Part shown: positions 16,906 through 26,612 of the stretch, in pieces
How positions within the stretch are numbered: position 1 is the stretch's first letter
Layout of the letters: every line of letters starts with the position of its first letter
Assembly (NCBI RefSeq): GCF_032098525.1
Contig: NZ_CP134890.1
Location: 1,178,001 to 1,242,000, forward strand
DNA: 64,000 bases
From: Flavobacterium sp. PMTSA4
GTDB lineage: Bacteria > Bacteroidota > Bacteroidia > Flavobacteriales > Flavobacteriaceae
Direction of reading: 5' to 3'
Notes under the pieces: model-generated
What the model saw: only the letters and a program-made list of their open reading frames with translations
Databases searched by the model: none
Told to the model about the DNA's origin: nothing
Position numbers and translations under genes: made by a program

Positions 16906-18540
16906 TTGAAGAAGTTACTTTTACTTTTCGGATTTGTTTTCTGTTTCGTCAATCAGTTAGAGGCACAAAAATCTTCTAAAATCAACATAGAACATGCCGA
17001 TTTTGCAGACAAAAACGAAGAAGAAATTCCCGATGCTATCTTATTGAGAGGCAATGTGAGAGTAAATCACGAAGGCGTTCGTTTTACTTGCAACAAAGCC
17101 TATTTTTTTGAAAAAGAAAACTACCTGAAAGCCTTTGGCGATGTGCAAATGGTGCAAGGCGACACGCTTACACTCAACAGCAAATATGCAGAATACAACG
17201 GCGAAGTAAAACAGGCCTTTGCTACCGGTAATGTTATTATGCGCTCGCCAGAATCTACCTTAGTAACCGACACGATTAACTTTGACCGAAATACGCAGGA
17301 AGCCTACTATAATACTTTAGGGATTATCACCAACAGAGAAAACACCTTAAGAAGTAAAAAAGGACGCTACTATGCCAATGAAAAGAAGTTTCGTTTCTTG
17401 ACAACCGTTTCTATTACCAATCCAAAGTATGTCATTAAGTCTGACCACTTGGATTATTATACTAATTCTGGGCATTCGTATCTTTTTGGACCATCAACCA
17501 TTACCAGTAAAGAGAATTACATCTATACCGAAAAAGGATTTTATGACACCAAGAAGAACTTGGCTCATTTTTTAAGGAAATCCTACATTAAATACAACGA
17601 CCGACTGATTGAAGGCGACAGTTTATACTATGACCGTAACCGCGAGTTTGCTTCGGCAACCAACAACGTGAAAATTACCGATTCTATTAATAAAGGTATC
17701 GTAAAAGGACACTATGCCGAATTATACAAGCTGAAAGATTCGATGTATGTTACCAAAAGAGCCGTTGCTATTAACTTGGTAGAAAACGATTCGGTTTATA
17801 TTCACGGAAAAAAATTAATGGTTACCGGTAAAACTGGAAACCGCGTGATTAGAGCTTTTAATAACGTTCGATTCTATAAAACGGACATGAGCGGAAAATG
17901 TGATTCCATACATTCCGACCAAAAAACCGGGTTAACTAAATTGATTAAAAACCCAATCCTTTGGAATTTTGAAAACCAAATGACGGGCGACATCATGCAC
18001 TTAATAGGTAACAATAAAACCGAAAAGTTAGATTCCTTGAAAGTTTTGAATAACGCTTTTATCGTCTCCAAAGATACGCTCAGCGGAGGCTTTAATCAGG
18101 TGAAAGGACAAAATTTATACGGACGGTTTGAAGACAGCAAACTCAAAGAGGTTGATTTAATTAAGAACACCGAGGTTATTTATTATATGCGTAATGATAA
18201 TCAGGAATTGATTGGAATTAACAAAAGTGTTTGCAGTAAAATCAATATGGTACTGGATGGAAATACCATTGAAACCATTACCAATTACAATTCGCCTGAA
18301 GGAGAAATTTATCCCGAAAAAGATTTACCCGAAAACGCTAGGAAACTTCGAGGCTTCATTTGGCGTGGTGATGAACGCATAAAGAGTAAAGACGACATTT
18401 TTCCTCCAGAAGAAAATGAATTGGATGCTAAAATTCAAGCCGACAAGAAGAAAGAAATGGATAAAGAAAATCTTCCACTTGAACCAAGAAAAGAAACCTT
18501 AGAATACGACAAGAACAATCCGAAACCTCAAGTGAAATAG
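16906..18540 (+). CDS. OstA-like protein (LptA/LptD N-terminal-like, LPS transport)
   Basis: 544 residues from a TTG start, which is supported by the signal peptide immediately after it (KKLLLLFGFVFCF, cleavage near EAQ). The rest is beta-strand rich with OstA/LptA-type repeats (ILLRGNVRVNHEGVRFTC, FATGNVIMRSPESTLVTDT), then more divergent repeats and a charged tail. Members form a periplasmic beta-jellyroll bridge for lipopolysaccharide. At 544 residues it is much longer than proteobacterial LptA (about 185) and lacks the LptD barrel; this long form is common in Bacteroidota. It lies 30 bases before the aminotransferase gene. Confidence 0.85.
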   Translation: MKKLLLLFGFVFCFVNQLEAQKSSKINIEHADFADKNEEEIPDAILLRGNVRVNHEGVRFTCNKAYFFEKENYLKAFGDVQMVQGDTLTLNSKYAEYNGEVKQAFATGNVIMRSPESTLVTDTINFDRNTQEAYYNTLGIITNRENTLRSKKGRYYANEKKFRFLTTVSITNPKYVIKSDHLDYYTNSGHSYLFGPSTITSKENYIYTEKGFYDTKKNLAHFLRKSYIKYNDRLIEGDSLYYDRNREFASATNNVKITDSINKGIVKGHYAELYKLKDSMYVTKRAVAINLVENDSVYIHGKKLMVTGKTGNRVIRAFNNVRFYKTDMSGKCDSIHSDQKTGLTKLIKNPILWNFENQMTGDIMHLIGNNKTEKLDSLKVLNNAFIVSKDTLSGGFNQVKGQNLYGRFEDSKLKEVDLIKNTEVIYYMRNDNQELIGINKSVCSKINMVLDGNTIETITNYNSPEGEIYPEKDLPENARKLRGFIWRGDERIKSKDDIFPPEENELDAKIQADKKKEMDKENLPLEPRKETLEYDKNNPKPQVK

Positions 18541-18570
18541 TTATCCCATAATACTTGCGATAATTGATTA

Positions 18571-19764
18571 ATGATGAAAGAAGACTTCCTGAAATACCAA
18601 GCTCAAACTTCACCATATCCTTTAGGAATGGAAGTTTCGCACGCCATAGGTTCTTATATATACGACACCAACAATAAGAAATATTTAGACTTTGTAGCTG
18701 GAGTTTCAGCGTGTAGTTTAGGACATCAACATCCAAGAGTCAATCAAGCCATCAAAGACCAGTTAGACAAATACTCTCATGTGATGGTTTATGGTGAATA
18801 TGCACAACATCCAGCTGTGCAATACTGTAAATTGTTAGTAGAACATTTACCGCCGAGTTTAAACAAAGTTTACTTAGTCAATTCAGGAACGGAAGCTTGC
18901 GAAGGTGCGCTAAAACTGGTTCGACGTGTTACTGGCAGAAGTCAATTGATTTCTTGCCATAACGCCTATCATGGAAACACTATGGGTTCGATGAGTGTTA
19001 TGGGTTTTGAAGAACGCAAACAAATCTTCCGACCATTGATTCCCGATGTAGATTTCATCACCTTTAACAATGAAGCCGATTTAGAAAAAATCACTACCAA
19101 AACCGCTGGAATCATTCTTGAAAGCATTCAAGGTGGCGCAGGTTTTATTGAACCAACAAATGATTTCTTAGCCAAAGTAAAAAAACGTTGTGAAGAAGTT
19201 GGTGCATTAATGATAGTCGATGAAATTCAACCTGGCTTTGGAAGAACCGGAAGATTATTTGGCTTTGAAAACTATAATGTTGTTCCTGACGTAATTATAA
19301 TAGGAAAAGGAATGGCTGGCGGAATGCCTGTTGGTGGATTCATTGCTGATGAAAAGTATATGGATTTATTATCGCACGATCCAAAATTGGGACATATTAC
19401 CACATTTGGCGGACATCCTGTCATTGCGGCAGCAAGTTTAGCAACCTTAGAAGAAATCTTAGAAAAAGACTACGCCAAACAATCTTTAGAAAAAGAAAAG
19501 TTATTTAGAAGTCTTTTGGTACATCCTTTGATAGAAGAAATTAGAGGAAAGGGATTAATGCTGGCAGCCATGACAAAGAGCGCTGAAATTACAAATCAAG
19601 TCATTTTTAAATGTCAAGATAAAGGTTTAATATTATTCTGGTTACTATTTGAAGCTAATGCCATTAGAATAACGCCACCATTAACCATTTCTGAAGAGGA
19701 AATAAAAGAAGGTTGCGCTATAATCATTGAAGCGATGGATGAAGTACTGAATACTTTATCATAA
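18571..19764 (+). CDS. Class III PLP-dependent aminotransferase
   Basis: 397 residues. It shows the class III signatures NSGTEACEGALKLVRR (near 104), HGNTMGSMS (near 134), ILESIQGGAG, MIVDEIQPGFGRTG (near 214) and the Schiff-base lysine in IIGKGMAGG (Lys246). The family includes ornithine, acetylornithine, 4-aminobutyrate and beta-alanine aminotransferases; the sequence alone does not choose among them, and no arginine or GABA gene is adjacent. ATG codons occur at 18571 and 18574; either could be the start. Confidence 0.92.
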   Translation: MMKEDFLKYQAQTSPYPLGMEVSHAIGSYIYDTNNKKYLDFVAGVSACSLGHQHPRVNQAIKDQLDKYSHVMVYGEYAQHPAVQYCKLLVEHLPPSLNKVYLVNSGTEACEGALKLVRRVTGRSQLISCHNAYHGNTMGSMSVMGFEERKQIFRPLIPDVDFITFNNEADLEKITTKTAGIILESIQGGAGFIEPTNDFLAKVKKRCEEVGALMIVDEIQPGFGRTGRLFGFENYNVVPDVIIIGKGMAGGMPVGGFIADEKYMDLLSHDPKLGHITTFGGHPVIAAASLATLEEILEKDYAKQSLEKEKLFRSLLVHPLIEEIRGKGLMLAAMTKSAEITNQVIFKCQDKGLILFWLLFEANAIRITPPLTISEEEIKEGCAIIIEAMDEVLNTLS

Positions 19765-19860
19765 ATTGTTAATTAAATTGTTTACAACAATAATTCACTT
19801 TTCTTCAAAAAAGCATGTGTTTAACTACTTTTATTAAGTATAATTTTTAAACCTACTATT

Positions 19861-21261
19861 ATGCATTTCGAAAACGAAGAAGAAGACCGTAATTTATCCC
19901 TATCAAAATTTGAATCTATGTTGAAAACCAACAAAGTATTCTTTTTTGACTCAGAGGAATTCGAGGAAATCATCTTGCATTACCTCGATATGGGAAAATC
20001 TAGTTTAGCTAAAAAAGCTTTAAAGTTAGGCTTAGATCAACATCCTAAATCTACTGGATTAAAATTAGTTCAGGTAGAAATGCTAATTTATGATGACAAA
20101 CTTGACCAAGCAGAAAAATTGCTTACCGAGTTGTATGCCATCGAACCAACAAACGAAGAAATTTACATTCAAAAAGCAAATATTTACTCTAAAAGAGACA
20201 AGCATGAAACTGCTGTTGAACTTTTAGAATCTGCTTTACAATTCTCAGAAGACCATGCTGATATTTTCAACCTAATTGGTATGGAATATCTTTTTATGGA
20301 TAATCTTGAAAAAGCAAAAGAAAGTTTCATCAAATGTCTTGAAGAAGATTTTGAAGATCAATCTGCTTTATACAACGTAGTTTATTGTTTTGAATTTTTA
20401 GACCAAAACAAAGAAGCCATTGAATATCTAAAAACTTACATCGACAGAAATCCATACAGCGAAATAGCTTGGCACCAATCTGGTCGTTTATACTATGGAT
20501 TAAAAGAATATGAATTGGCTGCTGCTGCTTTTGAGTTAGCAACTTATATTGATGAAGAATTCATTGGCGCTTACATGGAACGTGGTAAAGCTTTGGAGCG
20601 TTTAAAAAGATATGCTGAAGCCATTGACAGTTACAATCAAACTATAGAATTGGGCGATCCAACTTCGTATGCATTGTTGCGTATCGGTAAATGTTTTGAA
20701 AAACTGGGTAATAAAGTTGAAGCATTAAAATATTTCAACAAAACAGTACACGAAGATCCACTTTTAGATAAAGGTTGGATTGCTATAACTGATTTTTATG
20801 TTCGTCAAAAAAATTATCAAAAAGCGTTGTACTATGTTAATAAAGCATTAGGAATAGACGACCAAAATCGTTTGTACTGGAAACGTTTTGCTACTATCAA
20901 CAAAGCAATGGATAACTTTGAAGAAGCTGAGTTTGGCTATAGAAAAGCCGTAGAACTTGGTGATTTCCAATTAGACACTTGGTTGTTTTGGGTTGACATT
21001 ATGAAAATAATGGGCGAAAACAATAATGCTATTTTGACCTTAATTCAAGCTGCGGAATATTTTCCAGAGCAATTTGAAATTGAATATCGTATGGCAGGTT
21101 TTCATTTCTTATTGCATGAAGAAGAAAAAGGCAACTTTCATTTGAGTAATGCTTTGCGATTAAATTCAAAGAACGTTACGCTTTTAGAAGAATTATTTCC
21201 ATTGGTTTGGGATAGAGAATCTGTTCAAGAATATATAGCTAAACATAAAAAATCTGAATAA
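19861..21261 (+). CDS. Tetratricopeptide repeat protein
   Basis: 466 residues with no signal peptide. About ten to twelve TPR units run from about residue 45 to the end; clear copies include AEKLLTELYAIEPTNEEIY, ALQFSEDHADIFNLIGMEYL and KALYYVNKALGIDDQNRLYW. TPR superhelices bind proteins, so this is probably a cytoplasmic adaptor; the partner is unknown. The stop is followed at once by the aroE ATG, so the two genes are probably coupled. A weak -7-like element (TACTTTTA, 19826-19833) lies upstream. Confidence 0.9.
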   Translation: MHFENEEEDRNLSLSKFESMLKTNKVFFFDSEEFEEIILHYLDMGKSSLAKKALKLGLDQHPKSTGLKLVQVEMLIYDDKLDQAEKLLTELYAIEPTNEEIYIQKANIYSKRDKHETAVELLESALQFSEDHADIFNLIGMEYLFMDNLEKAKESFIKCLEEDFEDQSALYNVVYCFEFLDQNKEAIEYLKTYIDRNPYSEIAWHQSGRLYYGLKEYELAAAAFELATYIDEEFIGAYMERGKALERLKRYAEAIDSYNQTIELGDPTSYALLRIGKCFEKLGNKVEALKYFNKTVHEDPLLDKGWIAITDFYVRQKNYQKALYYVNKALGIDDQNRLYWKRFATINKAMDNFEEAEFGYRKAVELGDFQLDTWLFWVDIMKIMGENNNAILTLIQAAEYFPEQFEIEYRMAGFHFLLHEEEKGNFHLSNALRLNSKNVTLLEELFPLVWDRESVQEYIAKHKKSE

Positions 21262-22002
21262 ATGTCGAAAAGACAATTTGGTCTAATCGGTAAAAATATT
21301 TCCTATTCGTTTTCAAAAAAATACTTTACGGAAAAGTTTGCCATGGGTAATCTTGACGGTTATACTTATCAAAACTTTGACTTGCAATCTTTAAATGAAT
21401 TTCCAGCAGTAATCAAAAACAATCCTGATTTGGCCGGAATGAATGTTACCATTCCTTATAAAGAAACGATAATTCCTTACTTGGATAAACTTTCCAAAAA
21501 CGCTACAAAAATTGGCGCAGTAAACGTAATTCGTTTTACAAAAAATCGAAAACTAAAAGGTTATAACTCCGATTATTTTGGGTTCATGAAATCTTTAGAA
21601 CCTTTGTTGCAACCACATCATAAAAAAGCTTTGATTCTTGGAACTGGCGGCGCATCTAAAGCTGTAGCTTATGCTTTAGAACGGTTAGGTATTCTTTACA
21701 CTTTTGTAACTCGCGAAGAAAAACCAGGAATGATTGATTATGACCGAATCAATGCTACTACTTTTGACAACTATCAAATTATTATTAATTGTACACCATT
21801 AGGAACTTTTCCGAATGTAAAAGAATGTCCCAATTTGCCTTATCAATTTTTTACTGAAAAACACATTGCTTTTGATTTAATTTATAATCCTGAAGAAACT
21901 CAATTTTTGAAGAAAGCCAAAAAGAAAGGCGCTATCATTAAAAACGGAGCAGAAATGTTAAAGCTTCAGGCCGAAAAAGCATGGAAAATCTGGAATAAAT
22001 AA
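21262..22002 (+). CDS. aroE: Shikimate dehydrogenase
   Basis: 246 residues, slightly short for the family (about 270). Substrate site residues are seen in MNVTIPYKE (Lys67), GAVNVI (Asn88) and GYNSDYFGF (Asp104). The NADP-binding motif is LILGTGGASKAVAYAL (about 125-140). It reduces 3-dehydroshikimate to shikimate in aromatic amino acid synthesis. The shikimate kinase aroK lies 34 kb away at 55760. It follows the TPR gene with no gap and is followed after 6 bases by rlmH. Confidence 0.95.
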   Translation: MSKRQFGLIGKNISYSFSKKYFTEKFAMGNLDGYTYQNFDLQSLNEFPAVIKNNPDLAGMNVTIPYKETIIPYLDKLSKNATKIGAVNVIRFTKNRKLKGYNSDYFGFMKSLEPLLQPHHKKALILGTGGASKAVAYALERLGILYTFVTREEKPGMIDYDRINATTFDNYQIIINCTPLGTFPNVKECPNLPYQFFTEKHIAFDLIYNPEETQFLKKAKKKGAIIKNGAEMLKLQAEKAWKIWNK

Positions 22003-22008
22003 GAATTC

Positions 22009-22482
22009 ATGAACATCAAACTTTTAGCAATTGGTAAAACAGATAATAAATCGCTTCAAACCTTGATTGACGATTACACAAAACGCTTGTCTTTTTATAT
22101 CAAGTTTGATTTGGAAATTATTCCCGATATTAAAAATGTGAAAAACCTATCGGAAGCACAACAAAAAGAAAAAGAAGGCGAATTAATTTTATCAAAACTT
22201 TCACCAACTGACCAATTAATACTTTTGGATGAAAATGGTAAAAGTTTTTCCAGTGTTGGTTTTTCAGATTTTTTACAAAAAAAGATGAATTCGGGCGTTA
22301 AAACTTTAGTATTTGTAATTGGCGGACCATATGGTTTTAGTGAGGAAGTTTATAAAAAAGCTCAAGGAAAAGTCTCCTTATCCGAAATGACTTTTTCGCA
22401 TCAAATGGTGCGTTTATTTTTTATTGAGCAATTGTATCGTGGGTTTACAATTCTCAAAAACGAACCCTATCACCATCAGTAA
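22009..22482 (+). CDS. rlmH: 23S rRNA (pseudouridine-1915 N3)-methyltransferase
   Basis: 157 residues, the usual RlmH length. The SPOUT fold signature FVIGGPYGFSEEVYKKA and the C-terminal LYRGFTILKNEPYHHQ are characteristic. It uses S-adenosylmethionine to methylate pseudouridine 1915 in helix 69 of 23S rRNA in assembled ribosomes. It follows aroE by 6 bases and converges on the lipoprotein gene ending at 22493, leaving only 10 bases between them. Confidence 0.96.
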   Translation: MNIKLLAIGKTDNKSLQTLIDDYTKRLSFYIKFDLEIIPDIKNVKNLSEAQQKEKEGELILSKLSPTDQLILLDENGKSFSSVGFSDFLQKKMNSGVKTLVFVIGGPYGFSEEVYKKAQGKVSLSEMTFSHQMVRLFFIEQLYRGFTILKNEPYHHQ

Positions 22483-22492
22483 ATTGCTTGGA

Positions 22493-23122
22493 TTAGTAAA
22501 TAAATTCAATTGTACTCGATTGTAATATTGGAGTATCAAAGTTTAATTTTTTTAATAAAAATCTATTCTTTAAATAAGCTTCAAAAGAGAGTTCTTTACT
22601 GAAACAAAATTGAAATTTATTAGGCTTATCACTTTCTAAACTGTCTAAATAAGATTGTAAATTTTCTTTTTCAACTTTAACATTATCCACAAACAACTCT
22701 GAATGAGCATCAAAATAAACTTCCACTCCAAAAGTTGGTTGTTCCATTGTATAAACTGTTTCCGTAAAAGGTTCAAAGGCTAATGTTTTTTTCTTGCTAT
22801 CCATATAAGTAAAATAGTTCTCAGCGGTTTCACTTTTGTGAACACTACTTTCTTTTTTGGCTTGAAGTTTTTGAATTTCGGGAATAATCAGTTTTAATGG
22901 CAAACGTTTATCAATATTAAACAACCAATTGGTAGAACTGATAGAATTTTTTCGGTTCACATCAACCAAAGTGTCTTTTCCTTTTACTTCAAAAAACATA
23001 TAAATTGGCGAATGGTCTTGCACTTCCGAAACTATAGTTTCAGGAATTTGAGGTAACAAAACATCTTTTTTGGTACAAGAAAACAACAAAACAAAAACTC
23101 CTAATAGTACTATTTTTTTCAT
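22493..23122 (-). CDS. Lipoprotein of unknown function
   Basis: The frame is open from 23146, but the ATG at 23122 gives a clean lipoprotein signal peptide (MKKIVLLGVFVLLFSC, lipobox Cys16). It overlaps the folP stop as ATGA, so I choose it. The mature part is about 190 residues, with no recognised domain. The lipidated N-terminus implies attachment to an inner or outer membrane. Cotranscription with folP seems likely; a functional link to folate is not implied. Confidence 0.75.
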   Translation of the reverse strand: MKKIVLLGVFVLLFSCTKKDVLLPQIPETIVSEVQDHSPIYMFFEVKGKDTLVDVNRKNSISSTNWLFNIDKRLPLKLIIPEIQKLQAKKESSVHKSETAENYFTYMDSKKKTLAFEPFTETVYTMEQPTFGVEVYFDAHSELFVDNVKVEKENLQSYLDSLESDKPNKFQFCFSKELSFEAYLKNRFLLKKLNFDTPILQSSTIEFIY

Positions 23123-23937
23123 AATTGGTTCACTAATTTTATACATTCAATAGCTTCTTTTACATCATGAACACGAAGAATAGCTGCATCTTTTTGCAAA
23201 GCAATTGTATTCAGAACTGTTGTTCCATTTAAAGCAAATTCTGCTGAAGTTTCTAATACTTTATAAATCATTGATTTTCGTGAAACACCAATTAAAACAG
23301 GTAATTCTAACATTTGAAATAACTCCAGATTATTTAAAACTTCAAAGTTTTGCTCCATTGTTTTGGCAAAACCGAAACCAGGATCAATAATCAAATCATT
23401 GATTCCAAAGCTTCTCGCTTTGGCTACTTTTTCCGAAAAATAGAACAACATTTCTTTCGTAATATTTTCATATTGCGTCAAGCTTTGCATCGTTTGCGGA
23501 TTTCCTTTCATATGCATCATAATATATGGAACTTGCAAATCGGCTACTATTAGAAACATATTGTCATCTAAACTTCCAGCAGAAATATCGTTGATAATGC
23601 ATGCGCCATTTTCGACAGCAATTTTAGCAACATTACTTCTAAAAGTATCAATTGAAATCAAAGTTTCTGGAAAACTTTTCAAAACAGCATTCAAAACAGG
23701 AAGCAATCGGTTTATTTCTTCTTCTTCCGAAACAAATGCTGCATTAGGTTTACTTGAATAAGCACCAATATCAATAAAAGTAGCACCATCAAGAAGCATT
23801 TTTTCCACTTGATTTAAAATATCTTTTTCATTGGAAAATTTCCCGCCATCATAAAAAGAATTCGGAGTAACATTCAATATTCCCATGACTTTGGGAGAAG
23901 ACAAATCAATAAGATTTCCTAGGCAATTGATGGTCAT
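23119..23937 (-). CDS. folP: Dihydropteroate synthase
   Basis: 272 residues, full length. Pterin-binding signatures are visible: KVMGILNVTPNSFYDGG at the N-terminus, FIDIGAYSSKP, INDISAG, LIIDPGFGFAKTMEQN and LIGVSRKSM. It condenses p-aminobenzoate with dihydropterin pyrophosphate in folate synthesis and is the sulfonamide target. Upstream (23938-24068) is a short intergenic region shared with the divergent M1 peptidase. The stop codon overlaps the next gene by 4 bases. Confidence 0.96.
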   Translation of the reverse strand: MTINCLGNLIDLSSPKVMGILNVTPNSFYDGGKFSNEKDILNQVEKMLLDGATFIDIGAYSSKPNAAFVSEEEEINRLLPVLNAVLKSFPETLISIDTFRSNVAKIAVENGACIINDISAGSLDDNMFLIVADLQVPYIMMHMKGNPQTMQSLTQYENITKEMLFYFSEKVAKARSFGINDLIIDPGFGFAKTMEQNFEVLNNLELFQMLELPVLIGVSRKSMIYKVLETSAEFALNGTTVLNTIALQKDAAILRVHDVKEAIECIKLVNQL

Positions 23938-24052
23938 TTATATGATAAAAGAAATTATTTGTAAACTATTTTTAACTCTTTGTAAAGATAAATATTAAAC
24001 TCAGAATATCTATCCTTTTAATTATTACAAACGTTAGCTATTGCTTTTTTTG

Positions 24053-24060
24053 TACTTTTG
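24053..24060 (+). promoter_or_regulatory. Probable -7 promoter element of the M1 peptidase gene
   Basis: TACTTTTG matches TAnnTTTG. It leaves only 8 bases before the ATG at 24069 but 26 before the ATG at 24087, which supports the later start. No good TTG at -33. Confidence 0.5.
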
Positions 24061-24086
24061 AAATCAACATGCAAACAAATCATATA

Positions 24087-25943
24087 ATGCACAAATATAT
24101 TTATGGCGCAATTGCGCTTATTTCTTTTAGCATAATTTCTGCTCAAAACATCATTCCAACACCAACTAATATTAAAGCAACATACATCAAAAAAACACGT
24201 TCAAAAACAGGCGAACCAGGCGAAAAATATTGGCAAAACAAAGCCAATTATAATATTTCAATTGCTTTTGACCCGAAAACATTGTTGCTAAAAGGAAGTG
24301 AAACCATTCAATATTTTAATAATAGTCCTGATACTTTAAAAACGATTGAATTCAAGTTATACCCAAACTTTTTCAAAAAAGGTTCCATGCGCTTGATGAA
24401 AGTTGAATCAGACAATGTGAGCGATGGTGTTTCGATAGAAAGTATGTCTGTAAATAATGAAAAATTTGATGTAAACAAACTTATGATTAATGGTACTAAC
24501 ATGACTGTTAGAATTCCAAAACTTGCTCCAAAACAAAACATCAACTTCACCATTGATTTCTCATTTACACTTAACACAGGTTCAAATTTCAGAACTGGAA
24601 AAATTGATGATGGTGCTTACTTTTTAGCTTATTTTTTCCCAAGAATCGCAGTTTATGATGATATTGATGGTTGGAACAAACATCAATATTTAGGAACACA
24701 GGAATTCTACAATGATTTTTGTGATTTTAAAATGGAAGTTAAAGTTCCAAATGATTATATGGTTTGGGCAACAGGCGATTTAATGAATTGCAATGAAGTT
24801 TATAATGATAAGTATTGCGAGCGAATTCATCATGCTGAAACAAATGATGAAATTAAGTATATTATTTCTAGTGAAGATTTAAAAAAAGGCGGAATTACCA
24901 ATTCAACAAAACAAGAGAACACTTGGCACTTTGAAGCAAAAAATGTAACCGATGTTGCAATAGCTTTGAGTAATCACTATGTTTGGCAATCTTCGAGTGT
25001 AATGGTTGATCCAAAAACAAAACGCAGAACCAGAGTTGATGCAGTTTATAACGAAATTCATAAAGATTTTGAACTTGTTGCCTCTGATGCTCGAAAAACT
25101 GTTGAAGCGATGAGTTATAGCTTTCCAAAATGGCCTTTTCCATATCAACATGAAACTATTTTTGATGGTTTAGACCAAATGGAATATCCAATGATGGTAA
25201 ATGATAATCCGGTTGAAGATAGAGAAGAAAGCATTGAACTGACTGATCATGAAATTTTTCACACTATGTTTCCTTTTTATATGGGAATTAACGAAACAAA
25301 ATACGGTTGGATGGATGAAGGTTGGGCAACCATTGGCGAATGGATAATTACACCTTTAATTGACAATCGATTTGTTGATAAATATGGTATTGAACCAACT
25401 GCTCAAAATGCTGGAAAAGAAATTGATGTTCCTATTACAACTTTGACAACGCTTTTAAACGACACTTCAATGTTCATCAATTCATATCCTAAACCTGCTT
25501 TTGGCTATTTGTTTGTTAAAGATATGCTTGGCGATGAACTATTTTACAAAGGATTACATTATTACATCGGAAAATGGAACGGAAAACACCCAATGCCAAA
25601 TGACTTTTTCTATTGCATGAATACTGGTAGCGGAACAAATTTGGATTGGTTTTGGGACAAATGGTTTTTTGGAACAGGAATTTTAGATTTATCGATTAAA
25701 AATGTAAAAGCGAATCAAATTACGATTGAAAACCTAGGCGAAAAACCATTACCAATTGACTTAGAAATTACCTTTAGCGATGGAAGTGTTGAAAAAATCC
25801 ATCAATCAATTGCCGCTTGGAAAAAAGGTAACAAAGAAGTTGTTGTTACAACAAAATCAGCAAAAAAAATTAAAAAAGTGGTTTTAGGCAGTACTTATGT
25901 TCCTGATTCAAACAAGAAAAACAATCTATTTGAATTAAAGTAA
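24087..25943 (+). CDS. M1 family metallopeptidase (aminopeptidase N-like), secreted
   Basis: The frame also has an ATG at 24069, but the one at 24087 gives a normal signal peptide (MHKYIYGAIALISF, cleavage near ISAQ) and fits the promoter. About 618 residues. Zinc site: HEIFH (His388 and His392) with Glu411 eighteen residues later in the family arrangement (KYGWMDEGWA). The substrate-recognition GAMEN motif is replaced by a variant, GLDQMEYPM. It should remove N-terminal residues from peptides outside the cytoplasm. It is a single gene, with no sorting domain seen. Confidence 0.92.
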   Translation: MHKYIYGAIALISFSIISAQNIIPTPTNIKATYIKKTRSKTGEPGEKYWQNKANYNISIAFDPKTLLLKGSETIQYFNNSPDTLKTIEFKLYPNFFKKGSMRLMKVESDNVSDGVSIESMSVNNEKFDVNKLMINGTNMTVRIPKLAPKQNINFTIDFSFTLNTGSNFRTGKIDDGAYFLAYFFPRIAVYDDIDGWNKHQYLGTQEFYNDFCDFKMEVKVPNDYMVWATGDLMNCNEVYNDKYCERIHHAETNDEIKYIISSEDLKKGGITNSTKQENTWHFEAKNVTDVAIALSNHYVWQSSSVMVDPKTKRRTRVDAVYNEIHKDFELVASDARKTVEAMSYSFPKWPFPYQHETIFDGLDQMEYPMMVNDNPVEDREESIELTDHEIFHTMFPFYMGINETKYGWMDEGWATIGEWIITPLIDNRFVDKYGIEPTAQNAGKEIDVPITTLTTLLNDTSMFINSYPKPAFGYLFVKDMLGDELFYKGLHYYIGKWNGKHPMPNDFFYCMNTGSGTNLDWFWDKWFFGTGILDLSIKNVKANQITIENLGEKPLPIDLEITFSDGSVEKIHQSIAAWKKGNKEVVVTTKSAKKIKKVVLGSTYVPDSNKKNNLFELK

Positions 25944-26056
25944 AAAATAAAAAATCAATTAATTACAAATCTTAATTCAGGAATAAGATTATCAACTTTG
26001 TACTTCAATCTATATTCTTTATTTTTGGAAAAATTTGACCTAAAAAAATCGAAAAA

Positions 26057-26602
26057 ATGAGTAATACATCTCAAGAATATGATAATGTTATCGCTATTTG
26101 CAGACAACTTTATGCTAATAAATTAAAAGATTATGGATGTGCTTGGCGAATCTTGAGATTACCTTCTTTAACCGACCAAATCTTTATTAAAGCACAACGA
26201 ATAAGAAGTTTACAACAAAATGTAGTTCGTAAAGTTGATGAAGACGAAACAAGCGAATTCATTGGTATCATTAATTATTCTATAATGGCATTAATTCAAC
26301 TAGAGCTCGGAGTTGTAGAACAACCAGATTTATCAGTTGAAAAAGCAGTTGCTTTATACGATGAAAAAGTTGCCATCACCAAAACCTTAATGGAAAACAA
26401 AAATCACGATTATGGTGAAGCTTGGCGCGAAATGCGCGTAAGTTCATTAACCGATTTAATACTTCAAAAACTTTTACGTGTAAAACAAATTGAAGACAAC
26501 AAAGGTAAAACTATCGTTTCTGAAGGTATCGATGCTAATTATCAAGACATGATTAATTATTCTGTTTTTGCTTTAATACTAATGAAATTTGGTCAAAACT
26601 AA
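26057..26602 (+). CDS. DUF1599 domain-containing protein
   Basis: 181 residues made of two similar halves: residues about 6-80 (CRQLYANKLKDYGCAWRILR, SLTDQIFIKAQRI, INYSIMALIQLELG) and about 108-178 (KTLMENKNHDYGEAWREMR, SLTDLILQKLLRV, INYSVFALILMKFG). This tandem arrangement is that of DUF1599, a helical family suspected from its relatives to bind nucleotides; its biochemical role is not established. It is followed after 10 bases by the DoxX/thioredoxin-like gene, a neighbourhood I recall as common in Bacteroidota. Confidence 0.85.
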   Translation: MSNTSQEYDNVIAICRQLYANKLKDYGCAWRILRLPSLTDQIFIKAQRIRSLQQNVVRKVDEDETSEFIGIINYSIMALIQLELGVVEQPDLSVEKAVALYDEKVAITKTLMENKNHDYGEAWREMRVSSLTDLILQKLLRVKQIEDNKGKTIVSEGIDANYQDMINYSVFALILMKFGQN

Positions 26603-26612
26603 ACATAAAACT

